A stretch of 64,000 nucleotides of DNA, from contig NZ_SMZK01000001.1 of assembly GCF_005938085.1 (NCBI RefSeq), forward strand, positions 186,001-250,000, read 5' to 3'. This document shows, one piece after another, positions 1 to 7,914 of this stretch. Positions within the stretch are counted from its first letter, which is position 1, and each line of letters opens with the position of its first letter. This stretch comes from Haloterrigena sp. H1. Its GTDB lineage: Archaea; Halobacteriota; Halobacteria; Halobacteriales; Natrialbaceae. A model generated the notes under the pieces. The model was not told the DNA's origin, made no database searches, and was given only the letters and a program-made list of their open reading frames with translations. Position numbers and translations under genes: made by a program.

Positions 1-603
1 GACCAGCGGTGGATCGACGAGCGGGTGTTCGCCGGCACCGCGGACGGGACGGTGGTCGCACTCGAGGCCGAGACGGGCGAGGCGGTCTGGACTGCGCCAA
101 CTGGTGGCGCGGTCGCGACCGGGCCAACCGTCGCCGCGGATCGGGTCTACGTCGCCGACGACGCGGGGACGATGCTCGCACTGGACGCCGCCACTGGCCA
201 GTCGTGGTTCACCTACGAGATACGGGGCGGGTTCACCACGTCGCCGACGGTGCTCGCGGCCGCCGAGACGACGTTCGTCGGCGCGACCGACGGCTACTGC
301 CACGTCACCGACACGACCGTCGGCCGGCGCAAACTGCGTGGCTGGCTGTTCTCACGCAAAGGCGTCGAACTCGACGGCCCGGTTCGTTCGTCGCCCGTCG
401 TCGTCGGCGACGTCTGCTGTGTCGGCGACGCGACCGGGTCGCTATACGGGATCGCCGTCGACGATGCCGAACCGATCTGGCACGTCACCCTTGCTGATGC
501 CGTCAGCGGGACGCCCGCGGTCGCCCCTGGCCACCTCTTCGTCGGCAGTGACGACGAGCGGCTCACCTGTCTCGAGTGGGACGCCGACGAGCCAGTGCGC
601 TGA
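1..603 (+). CDS. PQQ-like beta-propeller repeat protein, 3' end only
   Basis: The reading frame is open from base 1 and ends at TGA 601-603, so only the last 200 codons are present. Repeating propeller blades are visible: GTADGTVVALEAETGEAVW, then YVADDAGTMLALDAATGQSW, then GDATGSLYGIAVDDAEPIW, and a last partial blade FVGSDDERLTCLEW. This GxVxALdaxTGexxW pattern is typical of the outer-membrane-assembly BamB/PQQ-binding-like repeat superfamily; in haloarchaea such proteins are usually exported and of unknown ligand. No catalytic motif is visible in this part, and the signal peptide, if any, lies outside the window. The family is clear; the function is not. Confidence 0.85.
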   Translation, partial: DQRWIDERVFAGTADGTVVALEAETGEAVWTAPTGGAVATGPTVAADRVYVADDAGTMLALDAATGQSWFTYEIRGGFTTSPTVLAAAETTFVGATDGYCHVTDTTVGRRKLRGWLFSRKGVELDGPVRSSPVVVGDVCCVGDATGSLYGIAVDDAEPIWHVTLADAVSGTPAVAPGHLFVGSDDERLTCLEWDADEPVR

Positions 604-751
604 GACGCCCGCTTCGATTCCTGCTACCGAGATGCGTCTTCCCTGATAACGCTAGTGCATCAGTTTCGGATCACCCCGACGCCTTCCTGCACTTTCACTT
701 TCACCCTCCTGTTAACGAGGGTTTATGGGGGGTCCGGCACAACGGAGGAGT

Positions 752-1783
752 ATGCCCGAAGCAGATCTCGAGACGCTCCCAGGCGTCGGACCGGCGACCG
801 CAGACAAACTCCACGACGCAGGCTTCGATTCCTTCCAGAGCCTCGCCGTCGCCTCTCCTTCTGAACTCTCGAATACGGCCGACGTCGGCGAGTCCACCGC
901 ATCCGACATCGTCCGCGCTGCCCGCGACGCCGCCGACATCGGTGGCTTCGAGACCGGCTCGACGGTCCTCGAGCGCCGCAACGAGATCGGCAAACTCAGC
1001 TGGCACATCGACGAGGTCGACGACCTGCTGGGCGGCGGGATCGAAACCCAGTCGATCACCGAGGTCTACGGCGAGTTCGGTGCCGGCAAGTCCCAGGTGA
1101 CCCACCAGATGGCCGTCAACGTCCAGCTTCCAAAGGAGGTCGGGGGCCTCCACGGCTGTGCGATCTTCGTAGACTCCGAGGACACGTTCCGCCCCGAGCG
1201 GATCGACGACATGGTACGGGGCCTGTCCGACGAGGCCATCAACGCGACGCTCGAGGACCGCGAGATCGAGGGCTCGGCCGACGACGAGGACGCGGTCGAC
1301 GCACTCGTCGAGGACGTCCTCGAGAAGATCCACGTCGCGAAGGCGTTCAACTCCAACCACCAGATGCTGCTGGCCGAGAAGGCAAAGGAACTCGCGGGCG
1401 AACACGAGGAGTCTGAGTATCCCGTCCGTCTGCTCTGTGTCGACTCGCTGACCGCCCACTTCCGTGCGGAGTACGTCGGTCGTGGCGAACTCGCCGACCG
1501 CCAGCAGAAGCTCAACAAGCACCTCCACGACCTCGATAAGGTCGGCAACCTCTACAACTGCGCCGTCATCGTCACCAATCAGGTCGCCTCCAACCCCGAC
1601 TCGTTCTTCGGCGACCCGACCCAGCCAATCGGTGGCAACATTCTGGGCCACAAGTCGACGTTCCGGATCTATCTGCGCAAGTCCAAAGGCGACAAGCGGA
1701 TCGTCCGACTGGTCGACGCGCCGAACCTCGCCGACGGCGAGGCCGTCATGCGCGTCCAGGACGAGGGGCTGAAGCCGGAGTAA
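752..1783 (+). CDS. radA: DNA repair and recombination protein RadA
   Basis: RadA is the archaeal RecA/Rad51 recombinase: it forms ATP-dependent filaments on single-stranded DNA and drives strand exchange in homologous repair. The 343-residue product has an N-terminal helix-hairpin-helix domain (about residues 8-60, [12 protein letters not shown]), Walker A GEFGAGKS at 107-114, a Walker B region [15 protein letters not shown] and the loop segment [21 protein letters not shown] split over the L2 region. There is no intein. ATG 752 is preferred over an in-frame ATG at 725 because the family begins MPEADLE and a purine-rich GGAGGAG lies directly upstream at 744-750. The next gene is convergent, so it is probably transcribed alone. 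Confidence 0.97.
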   Translation: MPEADLETLPGVGPATADKLHDAGFDSFQSLAVASPSELSNTADVGESTASDIVRAARDAADIGGFETGSTVLERRNEIGKLSWHIDEVDDLLGGGIETQSITEVYGEFGAGKSQVTHQMAVNVQLPKEVGGLHGCAIFVDSEDTFRPERIDDMVRGLSDEAINATLEDREIEGSADDEDAVDALVEDVLEKIHVAKAFNSNHQMLLAEKAKELAGEHEESEYPVRLLCVDSLTAHFRAEYVGRGELADRQQKLNKHLHDLDKVGNLYNCAVIVTNQVASNPDSFFGDPTQPIGGNILGHKSTFRIYLRKSKGDKRIVRLVDAPNLADGEAVMRVQDEGLKPE

Positions 1784-1972
1784 GCGGACCAACGTCAGTC
1801 TCTCCCCTGAATAGAACCAGCGGCGGCCTTCTCTCTCACGATCCGATCCCCGAGCGACGGCTGCCACCGTCCCGAGATGGGCTGTGTCTCTCGGGAACCC
1901 GCTCGAGGCCGCTGCCGCTGCTACCGAGGTGGAACACGGATGAACGGACAGCGGAACGCAAAACGCGTGGTC

Positions 1973-2395
1973 TTAATCGTCTTCGGTCGTGGTTTTGTCG
2001 ACGTCGAGGTCGCCCTGATAGATCTCCGCACCGTCTTGGGCGACCTTCTCGGCTAAGACTGCACACTTGACTCGCATCGGCGAGATGTCTACGCCGAGCA
2101 TGTCGATCACGTCGTCGCGATCCATCTCCTGTAGTTCGTCGATCGTTTTCCCGGCGAGTTCGCTCGAGAGCATGCTGGCGGAGGCCTGGCTGATCGCACA
2201 GCCGTCGCCCTGGAATGCAACTCGCTCGATGGTCTCCTCGTCGTCGTCGAGTTTGATGTCCATGCGAATCTCGTCGCCACACATCGGGTTCTCGCCGATG
2301 TGGGTGAACGTGGGATCCTCGAGTTCCCCGTAGTTGCGGGGGTTCTTGTAGTGGTCGAGGATCTGCTGTCGGTACATATCAGAGCCCAGTCCCAT
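1973..2395 (-). CDS. sufU: SufU/IscU-type iron-sulfur cluster assembly scaffold
   Basis: This 140-residue protein is the U-type scaffold or sulfur acceptor that works with the cysteine desulfurase SufS in iron-sulfur cluster assembly. Three conserved cysteines are visible: C39 (NPMCGDE), C66 (GDGCAIS) and C111 (MRVKCAVL), with the family start YRQQILDHYKNPRNYG. Start is ATG 2395; an alternative in-frame ATG at 2377 (MYRQQ) would only remove six residues. sufS lies upstream on the same strand with one response-regulator gene in between, which supports a shared role. A TTTTACAA stretch on the minus strand about 30 bases before the start may be its TATA box. Confidence 0.93.
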   Translation of the reverse strand: MGLGSDMYRQQILDHYKNPRNYGELEDPTFTHIGENPMCGDEIRMDIKLDDDEETIERVAFQGDGCAISQASASMLSSELAGKTIDELQEMDRDDVIDMLGVDISPMRVKCAVLAEKVAQDGAEIYQGDLDVDKTTTEDD

Positions 2396-2473
2396 CGTTG
2401 AAAACGAGTAGGCCAGTGAGTTGTAAAAGCGTTCCGGGGCCGAAATCGGCAGTCACGTCGGTCTGTGATGGAT

Positions 2474-2558
2474 TCATACGGGCTGCTGTCCCGATGTCCC
2501 GGTGCACCCGCAGAGCAGTGGCGATCCCACCGGCACCCACTGACAGGAGTCCGTATCG
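2474..2558. repeat. Palindromic intergenic repeat, copy A
   Basis: About 85 bp with terminal inverted repeats ATACGGGCTGCTGTC (2476-2490) and GACAGGAGTCCGTAT (2542-2556), which pair with two mismatches. An inner CCGGTG/CACCGG pair can extend the fold. It sits in the gap between sufU and the response regulator. Read in reverse it aligns with the copy at 32339-32423 over nearly its whole length, and more loosely with those at 14600 and 16468. No reading frame lies inside it. Confidence 0.85.
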
Positions 2559-2636
2559 GACCGATTCGGCGGCCTTGCTGCCGAACTGCTCACGGAGGTC
2601 TCCGACCGCCACGCGGGCGGCGGCGAGGGTACGGGA

Positions 2637-3089
2637 TCACTGTGATCGCTTTTGAACGATCGCGAACCAGAACTCCTCGATGGATCGGACGAACTCGACG
2701 AACTTCTCGGGCCCGATCGGTTTCTGCATGTAGGTGTCCGCCTCGAGTCCGTGAGACCGGATGATCTCCTCGCCTGCATCCGAACTCGTGAGCACGACGA
2801 CCGGGATCTCCTCGAGCGGCGACTCGTTTTTCAACTCCGAGAGGACATCCATTCCGCGTTTGCCGGGGAGCTGTGGCTCGAGCAAGATGATATCCGGGCA
2901 CGGTTCGGTCGCGTACTCGCCGCGCTGGTGGACGTACTCGAGCGCGGACTCCCCGTCGGAGACGGTGTGAATGGTGTTGAGCAGTTTTGCGTCTCTGAAC
3001 TTCTCCTCGAAGAGACGGCTGTCGCCTGGATTCGGCTCGACTAACAGAATATGGATCGGGTCACTCGGCTGCATACCGTCCGTGGCCAT
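2637..3089 (-). CDS. Atypical response regulator receiver protein (phospho-Asp replaced by Glu)
   Basis: This is a stand-alone receiver domain of about 150 residues related to the Rcp1-like single-domain regulators common in haloarchaea. It keeps the fold landmarks: ILLVEPNPGDSRL at strand 1, VVVLTSSDAG with the conserved Thr near 101, and MQKPI with the conserved Lys near 123. However, the usual phospho-accepting Asp in ILLDPxLP is Glu71 (ILLEPQLPGKRG), and the acidic pair ED of strand 1 is EP (E18-P19). The Glu codon GAG is unambiguous. It may therefore be locked in a phosphomimetic state. The start is uncertain: MATDGMQPSD at 3089 or MQPSD at 3074; a longer frame reaches 3131. No kinase gene is adjacent. 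Confidence 0.88.
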   Translation of the reverse strand: MATDGMQPSDPIHILLVEPNPGDSRLFEEKFRDAKLLNTIHTVSDGESALEYVHQRGEYATEPCPDIILLEPQLPGKRGMDVLSELKNESPLEEIPVVVLTSSDAGEEIIRSHGLEADTYMQKPIGPEKFVEFVRSIEEFWFAIVQKRSQ

Positions 3090-3210
3090 TTCCACCAGAT
3101 AGCGTGTGCGTCGGTAAAACGGCCCGGTCACGCCTGCTGAACACTCTCGTCTGGCGAACGCCGTGGAGCGATCACCGCCGACGATTCGGTCCTGTTGTTC
3201 TTCATAGTCG

Positions 3211-3322
3211 GTGTTCGCTCACGCGAACAACTGACGTGCGTCTACGAAGCGGCTTCGCCGCTTCGAGCCTTGCCTCGCATGCTCGGCAAGACGTCCCTTG
3301 CGCGTCAGCTAAAGAGCTGACG
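3211..3322. other. Cluster of hairpins after sufS
   Basis: Downstream of sufS (minus strand) lie several short perfect stems: TGTTCGC/GCGAACA around 3213-3230, CGAAGCGG/CCGCTTCG around 3245-3265, CTTGCC/GGCAAG around 3270-3291, and CGTCAGCT/AGCTGACG at 3303-3310 and 3315-3322, the last spanning the sufS stop codon. They could terminate or stabilise the sufS transcript. No clear U-tract follows on the minus strand, so a simple intrinsic terminator is not proven. Confidence 0.5.
3219..3245 (-). pseudogene. Possible remnant of a second sufS C-terminal tail
   Basis: On the minus strand this stretch reads V-D-A-R-Q-L-F-A-stop. The true SufS tail 83 bases upstream reads D-D-A-R-Q-L-F-S-stop. Twelve bases are identical (GACGCACGTCAG); the next two codons differ only synonymously (CTC/TTG, TTT/TTC); the last residue is Ser or Ala; and both end in TGA. 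It looks like the tail of a diverged sufS allele left behind after replacement, but the match is short. Confidence 0.45.
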
Positions 3323-4549
3323 TGCGTCGTCGATAGCCGCAACCAGCTTGTCGACCTCGTCTTTCGTGTTGTAGACGTAGAAGGAGGCGCGAGCCGACGC
3401 GGCGACGCCCAGTTTGTCGTGCAGCGGCTGGGTACAGTGGTCGCCGGCGCGGATCGCGACCGCGTGGTCGTTCATGATCGAGGCCAGATCGTGGGCGTGG
3501 ACGCTGTCGACGTTGAAGCCGACGAGCCCAGCGCGCTCGGGGCCTGGCCCGGGGCCGTAGATCTCTACGTCGGGTTCGGCTGCGAGTTGCTCGTAGGCGT
3601 ACCGGGTGAGCTCTTCTTCGTGGGCCTGGATCCGTTCCATGCCGAGCTCCTCGAGCCAGTCGATCGCGGCGACGAGGCCGACGGCCTCGGCGATCTGTGG
3701 CGTCCCGGGCTCGAACTTCCAGGGGAGGTCGTCCCAACTCGAGTCCTCGAAGGTGACCTTGCGGATCATGCCGCCGCCATAGAGGTAGGGCTCCATCTCC
3801 TCAAGCAGTTCCTGCTTGCCGTAGAGCGCGCCGATCCCGGTCGGGCCGGCCATCTTGTGCCCGGAGAAGGCGTAGAAGTCGGCGTCGATGGCGTCGACGT
3901 CGACGGGGCGGTTTGGGACGGCCTGTGCGCCGTCAATGAACGCCAGCGCGTCGTGCTCGTGGGCGATGTCGGCCAGTTCGGAGACGGGATTGACGGTCCC
4001 GAGCGTGTTCGAGACGTGGACCGCCGAGAGCATCGCGGTGTCGTCGGTGATGACCTCGCGGGCGTGGTCCATATCGAGACGGCCGTCCTCCGTCACCCGG
4101 ATGTACTCGACGTCAGCGCCGGTTCGCTTGCCGATCTGTTGCCAGGTGACCAGCGAGGCGTGGTGTTCCATCTCGGTGAGGACGATCTCGTCGTCGGGGC
4201 CGAGTTCGTTCAGCCCCCACGCGTACGCGATGAGGTTCTCGGCTTCGGTCGTGTTCTTCGTGAAGACGATCTCCTCGCGGCCGTCCGCGCCGATGAAGTC
4301 GGCGACGCGATCGTGGGCCTCCTCGTAGGCGATCGAGGCCTCCTGGCTCAGATGGTGGATGCCGCGGTGGACGTTGGCGTTGTACTCGCGGTAGTAGTTG
4401 CTCATCGCGTCGACGACCGGATCGGGCGTCTGGGTCGTCGCCGCGTTGTCGAGGTAGACGACCTGCTCGCCGTCGAACTCCCGCTCGAGAATGGGGAACG
4501 CCTCGCGAATCGCCTCGACGTCGAGTGACTCGAGGTTCTGCTGACTCAT
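3305..4549 (-). CDS. sufS: Cysteine desulfurase SufS
   Basis: SufS is a PLP enzyme that removes sulfur from cysteine and passes it, as a persulfide, to a scaffold such as SufU. The 414-residue product starts MSQQNLESLDVEAIREAFPI and shows the PLP lysine K232 in FSGHKMAGPTG, the persulfide cysteine C372 in RAGDHCTQPL, and the conserved HHLSQEAS and NTLGTVNP segments. This is the usual length for the SufS (group II) class. It is transcribed toward the response regulator and sufU. The 3' end carries hairpins and what looks like a second copy of its own tail. The 340-bp region before the start contains a long G-rich tract. Confidence 0.95.
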   Translation of the reverse strand: MSQQNLESLDVEAIREAFPILEREFDGEQVVYLDNAATTQTPDPVVDAMSNYYREYNANVHRGIHHLSQEASIAYEEAHDRVADFIGADGREEIVFTKNTTEAENLIAYAWGLNELGPDDEIVLTEMEHHASLVTWQQIGKRTGADVEYIRVTEDGRLDMDHAREVITDDTAMLSAVHVSNTLGTVNPVSELADIAHEHDALAFIDGAQAVPNRPVDVDAIDADFYAFSGHKMAGPTGIGALYGKQELLEEMEPYLYGGGMIRKVTFEDSSWDDLPWKFEPGTPQIAEAVGLVAAIDWLEELGMERIQAHEEELTRYAYEQLAAEPDVEIYGPGPGPERAGLVGFNVDSVHAHDLASIMNDHAVAIRAGDHCTQPLHDKLGVAASARASFYVYNTKDEVDKLVAAIDDARQLFS

Positions 4550-4888
4550 TGGTGACTAGGAGGGACCGCACACAAAACACTCCTTCGGTCCGACGAGAGC
4601 TGCCGTGTCCGGATCGCGTCGGACCGGCCCGTCGCTTGTGGTCACAGTGGTGCTGACCGAGCCGATCGAGTACCGATACGGAACGAGGGGGAAGGGGGAG
4701 TGGGATGGGGGGGTCGGGAAGCGGACGGCAAGGGAAGTGGGGGGGACGCTGGCGGGCGCCCTTGCCGCAATATCGTCTTGGTGTCTCTTGGGGAAACCAG
4801 TATCTCCAAAGAAATTTGGGTCGCCGGTCCGCCATCGCGTGACTGCCGGCTACCGCCGCGATCATTCGGATAGCAGCACGCTGACGTC
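4550..4888. other. Gene-free region upstream of sufS with a G-quadruplex motif
   Basis: No convincing gene is present in this 339-bp gap. On the plus strand, positions 4687-4718 hold five G runs (5, 5, 3, 7 and 3 bases) separated by loops of 2-3 bases, a textbook G-quadruplex motif; further G runs follow to about 4746. The plus strand is the template strand for sufS. An AT-richer patch lies at about 4795-4822 but no clear TATA box for sufS could be assigned. Confidence 0.6.
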
Positions 4889-5740
4889 CTACAGCTCCGG
4901 CGGCTCGCTGAAGATCGACGGCTGCGTGTTTCGGAGCAAGAGGTCCGTATACTGCGCGAGGAGCCACGCGGCGGCGTTGAACAGGTGCAAGACGACGAGT
5001 CCGACGAGCACGCCGAGTGTCGAGACGGCAAGCGCCGTCGGCAACGAGTCGACGTACAGCGAGATCAGCTCTCCGTCGGCGATCGAGAGCGTGACCGGGG
5101 CAACGTCGATGATCCAGCCGTCGTGTTGGTAGGTGAGTTCGGGGACGAACTCGATCGGGTCGCCGATGTGGATGCCGACCGTCCGATTCCGGTAGTGAAG
5201 CGGTGCGGCGACCAGCGTGTACGTGAACGTCACACCGAGGACGAGGACGATGAACGAGGCCGTTCCGATCACGAACTTGCTGAACAGGTAGGCGACGCCT
5301 TTCCACGTCCCGCGGTCGACGACGACCCGTTTTGCTCGCTTGCGGACGCTGTCGGCCGAGTCGGCCGTCGGAACGTCGGTTCCCAGCAGCCGATCGGCAA
5401 GTCGCCGCTCGAGCGCGCTCAACTCGATCGAGGCGAACAGGGTACAGAACGCGACGGGAATCCCGAGACAGACCATGACGAGCGCGATCGGAATCCCGGC
5501 GATCAGGAGCGCGCCCGGCTCCGTCCGGCTGATATCGACGACGGCAAACAGGAGTCCGAACGGGATCGCAAAGCCGGTCACGAGAACGGTAAAGTATCCG
5601 ATCCCCAGCGGAAACGAAAGGAGGAGGTATGCGATGTTCCTGTACGTCTGTCTCCGCGTTGCAACGCCGACGAACCGCTGGATCGCGGCTCGAGCGCGGT
5701 CAAAAGCGGTTCCGACCGAACGGTGTGATGGCATGGACAT
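4889..5740 (-). CDS. Multi-pass membrane protein of the putative sensor-domain type
   Basis: The 283-residue product resembles the PF13796-type putative sensor domain found alone in haloarchaea and fused to kinases in bacteria. Hydrophobic segments are at about residues 35-65 (LLLSFPLGIGYFTVLVTGFA), 78-108, 150-180 and 235-262, and an extracytoplasmic loop lies between the third and fourth. No kinase domain follows. It starts six bases after the stop of the 119-residue membrane protein upstream, so it is the last gene of a four-gene operon headed by an HTH regulator. Two in-frame ATGs (5740, 5734) are equally possible. The ligand is unknown. Confidence 0.75.
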   Translation of the reverse strand: MSMPSHRSVGTAFDRARAAIQRFVGVATRRQTYRNIAYLLLSFPLGIGYFTVLVTGFAIPFGLLFAVVDISRTEPGALLIAGIPIALVMVCLGIPVAFCTLFASIELSALERRLADRLLGTDVPTADSADSVRKRAKRVVVDRGTWKGVAYLFSKFVIGTASFIVLVLGVTFTYTLVAAPLHYRNRTVGIHIGDPIEFVPELTYQHDGWIIDVAPVTLSIADGELISLYVDSLPTALAVSTLGVLVGLVVLHLFNAAAWLLAQYTDLLLRNTQPSIFSEPPEL

Positions 5741-5745
5741 GGCTG

Positions 5746-6096
5746 TTAGTCTGACCTCCTGAACGAGCGAACGATCGCGACGAGACCGAGCAGATGACAG
5801 GCGGTGACGACGAGTAACACGGTCGCGTCGGTCGCGTCGGTCACTCGAGCGATCGTATGCGAGAGCACGAACGGGACCACCGTGAGGAAGGCGACGCCGA
5901 TCGACAGGAACAGCATGGGTCGGCTATCGTTGCGGGCGTAGCCCCGATAGGCCGTCCACGAGACGACGGTCCCGAGGACGGCACTCGCCATCCCGACGAA
6001 GAAGATCGTCGTCGACTCGTCGAGGCCGAGCACCGTCGTCTCGAGGAGTGCGACGACGACTCCATCGGTGAGTGAGCCGGTGGCTGCGACGGTCAT
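5746..6096 (-). CDS. Small multi-pass membrane protein (DUF7521-like), copy 2
   Basis: This 116-residue protein has three hydrophobic stretches, including TTIFFVGMASAVLGTVVSWT, RPMLFLSIGVAFLTVVPFVL and TVLLVVTACHLLGLVAIV. It shares layout with the next gene upstream: in both a Y-x-G-Y segment (AYRGYARNDSRPMLFLSIG here, AYDGYREARRPPLLWLALG there) lies between the first and second helices, so the two are paralogues. ATG 6096 is preferred; an upstream GTG at 6105 is in frame. This family is recurrent next to HTH regulators in haloarchaea; no molecular function is known to me. Confidence 0.8.
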   Translation of the reverse strand: MTVAATGSLTDGVVVALLETTVLGLDESTTIFFVGMASAVLGTVVSWTAYRGYARNDSRPMLFLSIGVAFLTVVPFVLSHTIARVTDATDATVLLVVTACHLLGLVAIVRSFRRSD

Positions 6097-6169
6097 CGAT
6101 CCCACCCCGATTGCGCCTGCTCGAGCGCGAGCGCTGGGAATCGGCCCAGCGGTGATCGATCCGGTCGCG

Positions 6170-6496
6170 TCACGGGCGGCCGTAGACGGTGTAGAGGATC
6201 GCAGTGAGTCCCGCGATCTCGCTCGCGGTTGCGAGGACGGTCGTCGTCAGCGAGGACGCACCGACCAGCGTCGGCAGCAGGAACCGGACGGCCGTCGGCA
6301 CGGCAGCCAGGAGCGCGATTCCGAGTGCGAGCCAGAGCAACGGCGGGCGGCGCGCCTCCCGATAGCCGTCGTAGGCGCGTTTCGCGATCCAACAGGCGAT
6401 CACGAACGCGATGGCCTGTCCGACGAAGACGGCGATCGCGATCGAGGCGTCGCCGCCCGTGACAGTTTGGAGGAGAGGCCTTGACATCGTGATCAC
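6170..6496 (-). CDS. Small multi-pass membrane protein (DUF7521-like), copy 1
   Basis: The 108-residue product has hydrophobic helices at about residues 18-40, 50-72 and 82-105 and the internal motif AYDGYREARRPPLLWLALG shared with its paralogue downstream. The start GTG at 6494-6496 overlaps the stop of the HTH gene (GTGA), which suggests translational coupling; an in-frame ATG lies at 6487. Order in the operon: HTH regulator, this gene, its paralogue, sensor-like membrane protein. A plausible role is membrane signal input to the regulator, but this is inference from position only. Confidence 0.8.
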   Translation of the reverse strand: MITMSRPLLQTVTGGDASIAIAVFVGQAIAFVIACWIAKRAYDGYREARRPPLLWLALGIALLAAVPTAVRFLLPTLVGASSLTTTVLATASEIAGLTAILYTVYGRP

Positions 6497-6834
6497 AGGT
6501 CCTCGAAAAGCCGGGTGAATCGGTCTGCGGGCTCCTCCTCGCGGCGGTACACGTCGACCTCCATCGAGCCCTCGGCGATCTCGATCGCCACGCGCTCGAG
6601 TCGCGTGCTATAGGTCTTGTAGTGGTGTCCATCGGGATCGAGCTCCTGGTAGGTCTCGAGGAACCCCTCGGCTTCGAGCCGATCGATCCGGCGGTAGATC
6701 GTCGGCGGGGAGGCGTCACAGCGATCGGTGAGTCGATCGACGGACATCGGTTCCTCGCTGGCTGCGATGAGGATCCGGCGAGCGTACTCGTCGTCGAGCA
6801 ACGCGAGCACCTCCTGGTCCTCATCGTCAGTCAT
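6493..6834 (-). CDS. Winged-helix transcriptional regulator (ArsR-like)
   Basis: A 113-residue DNA-binding protein beginning MTDDEDQEVLALLDDEYARR. The helix-turn-helix is RLTDRCDASPPTIYRRIDRL (about residues 33-52) followed by the wing LEAEGFLETYQELDPDGHHY. It heads a minus-strand operon and is divergent from the ABC exporter genes. The mRNA is probably leaderless: a TATA box at 6858-6866, readable in both directions, lies 25-30 bases before ATG 6834. An upstream in-frame ATG at 6873 would put the TATA box inside the gene, so it was rejected. The perfect inverted repeat at 6871-6895 is a likely binding site for this protein. Confidence 0.85.
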   Translation of the reverse strand: MTDDEDQEVLALLDDEYARRILIAASEEPMSVDRLTDRCDASPPTIYRRIDRLEAEGFLETYQELDPDGHHYKTYSTRLERVAIEIAEGSMEVDVYRREEEPADRFTRLFEDL

Positions 6835-6855
6835 CCTGTTGGTCGTATGCCAGGA

Positions 6856-6869
6856 AGATATAAAAACGT
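6856..6869. promoter_or_regulatory. Shared divergent TATA box
   Basis: GATATAAAAACG on the plus strand reads CGTTTTTATATC on the minus strand. It lies about 25-30 bases from ATG 6834 on the minus side, and would give a plus-strand start near 6885-6890 for the exporter operon. Confidence 0.65.
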
Positions 6870-6870
6870 C

Positions 6871-6895
6871 CACAGTTTCACGGTCGGAAACTGTG
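6871..6895. promoter_or_regulatory. Candidate operator: perfect 9-bp inverted repeat
   Basis: CACAGTTTC (6871-6879) and GAAACTGTG (6887-6895) are exact reverse complements around a 7-base spacer. The site overlaps the expected transcription start of the ABC operon and lies just upstream of the TATA box for the HTH operon, a placement that would let a bound regulator block the exporter promoter. Confidence 0.65.
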
Positions 6896-6936
6896 ACTGC
6901 CGGCCTATGTGCCCGTCCAGTGTAGCACCGATCGGA

Positions 6937-7914
6937 ATGCCCGCGATAGAGACCTCCGGTTTGACGAAGGAGTATGGCGAGCTCACCGCCGTCGACGACC
7001 TCGACCTCACTGTCGACGAGGGCGAAGTCTTCGGCTTTCTGGGCCCGAACGGCGCCGGGAAGTCGACGACGATCGACATGCTACTGGACTTTACGCGGCC
7101 GACGGCCGGCTCGGCCACGGTCTTGGGATACGATGCCCAGGCCGAAGCCGACGCGATCAGTCCTCGTGTCGGCGTTCTCCCTGAAGGGTTTGACATCTAC
7201 CCGCGGCTCTCGGGCCGCCGGCACGTCGAGTTCGCGGTCGAGACGAAAGATGCCGCCGACGATCCAGCCGAGATTCTCGAGCGTGTCGGGCTCTCGGCCG
7301 ACGACGCCGCGCGGCCGGCCGGCGACTACTCGAAAGGAATGCGCCAGCGCCTCGCGACTGCCATTGCGCTAGTCGGCGACCCAGACCTGTTGATCATGGA
7401 CGAGCCCTCGAGCGGCCTCGATCCCAACGGTATCCGCGAGATGCAGGACCTCGTCCGCTCGGAAGCCGAACGGGGAACGACCGTCTTCTTCTCGAGTCAC
7501 ATTTTAGAGCACGTCGAGGCGGTCTGTGACCGCGTCGGCGTCCTGACTGACGGCGAACTCGTCGCCGTCGACACGATCGATGGCCTCCGCGAGCGCCTCG
7601 GCGGCGGCGCGACGATGACGCTCACGCTCGCCGGTCCCGCCGCCGACGTGCGCGCGGTCGCCGACGGAGTACAGGGAGTCACCGAGGCCACTGCGTCCGG
7701 CCACACCCTCGAGTGTACGATCGCCGACCCGGCCGCGAAGGCGCGGCTGGTGACTGCACTCGCCGCCGATGGGGCGACGGTTCGCGATCTGCGGATCGAG
7801 GAGGTCTCGCTCGAGTCGCTGTTTACCGCGCTGACTAACGGCGACGGGGATGGACCGACGACACAGGCTGGAGCAGCCGATGCGACCGGGACGAAACCGG
7901 AGGTGGCACGATGA
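6937..7914 (+). CDS. ABC transporter ATP-binding protein
   Basis: A 325-residue ABC ATPase that should energise the permease encoded next. Motifs in order: Walker A GPNGAGKST (about residues 39-47), signature YSKGMRQRL, Walker B LLIMDEPSSGLD, and the switch His in FFSSHILEH. The C-terminal ~90 residues form the regulatory extension typical of DrrA/CcmA-like exporters. ATG 6937 (MPAIETSGLTKEYG) matches the family start; an upstream in-frame ATG at 6907 is possible and even the frame before that is open. The stop overlaps the permease start (ATGA, 7911-7914). The gene is divergent from the HTH operon and probably controlled by it. Confidence 0.93.
   Translation: MPAIETSGLTKEYGELTAVDDLDLTVDEGEVFGFLGPNGAGKSTTIDMLLDFTRPTAGSATVLGYDAQAEADAISPRVGVLPEGFDIYPRLSGRRHVEFAVETKDAADDPAEILERVGLSADDAARPAGDYSKGMRQRLATAIALVGDPDLLIMDEPSSGLDPNGIREMQDLVRSEAERGTTVFFSSHILEHVEAVCDRVGVLTDGELVAVDTIDGLRERLGGGATMTLTLAGPAADVRAVADGVQGVTEATASGHTLECTIADPAAKARLVTALAADGATVRDLRIEEVSLESLFTALTNGDGDGPTTQAGAADATGTKPEVAR

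Noticed and set aside
752..1783. Intein in radA, also considered in mcm
   Set aside because: Both proteins align in length and motifs without an insertion in the visible parts.
701..1867. Long minus-strand open frame over radA
   Set aside because: Antisense to RadA, composition unlike a protein of this genome, no family features.
3104..4528. Long plus-strand open frame over sufS
   Set aside because: It is antisense to a clear SufS with catalytic residues; long shadow frames are normal in GC-rich DNA.
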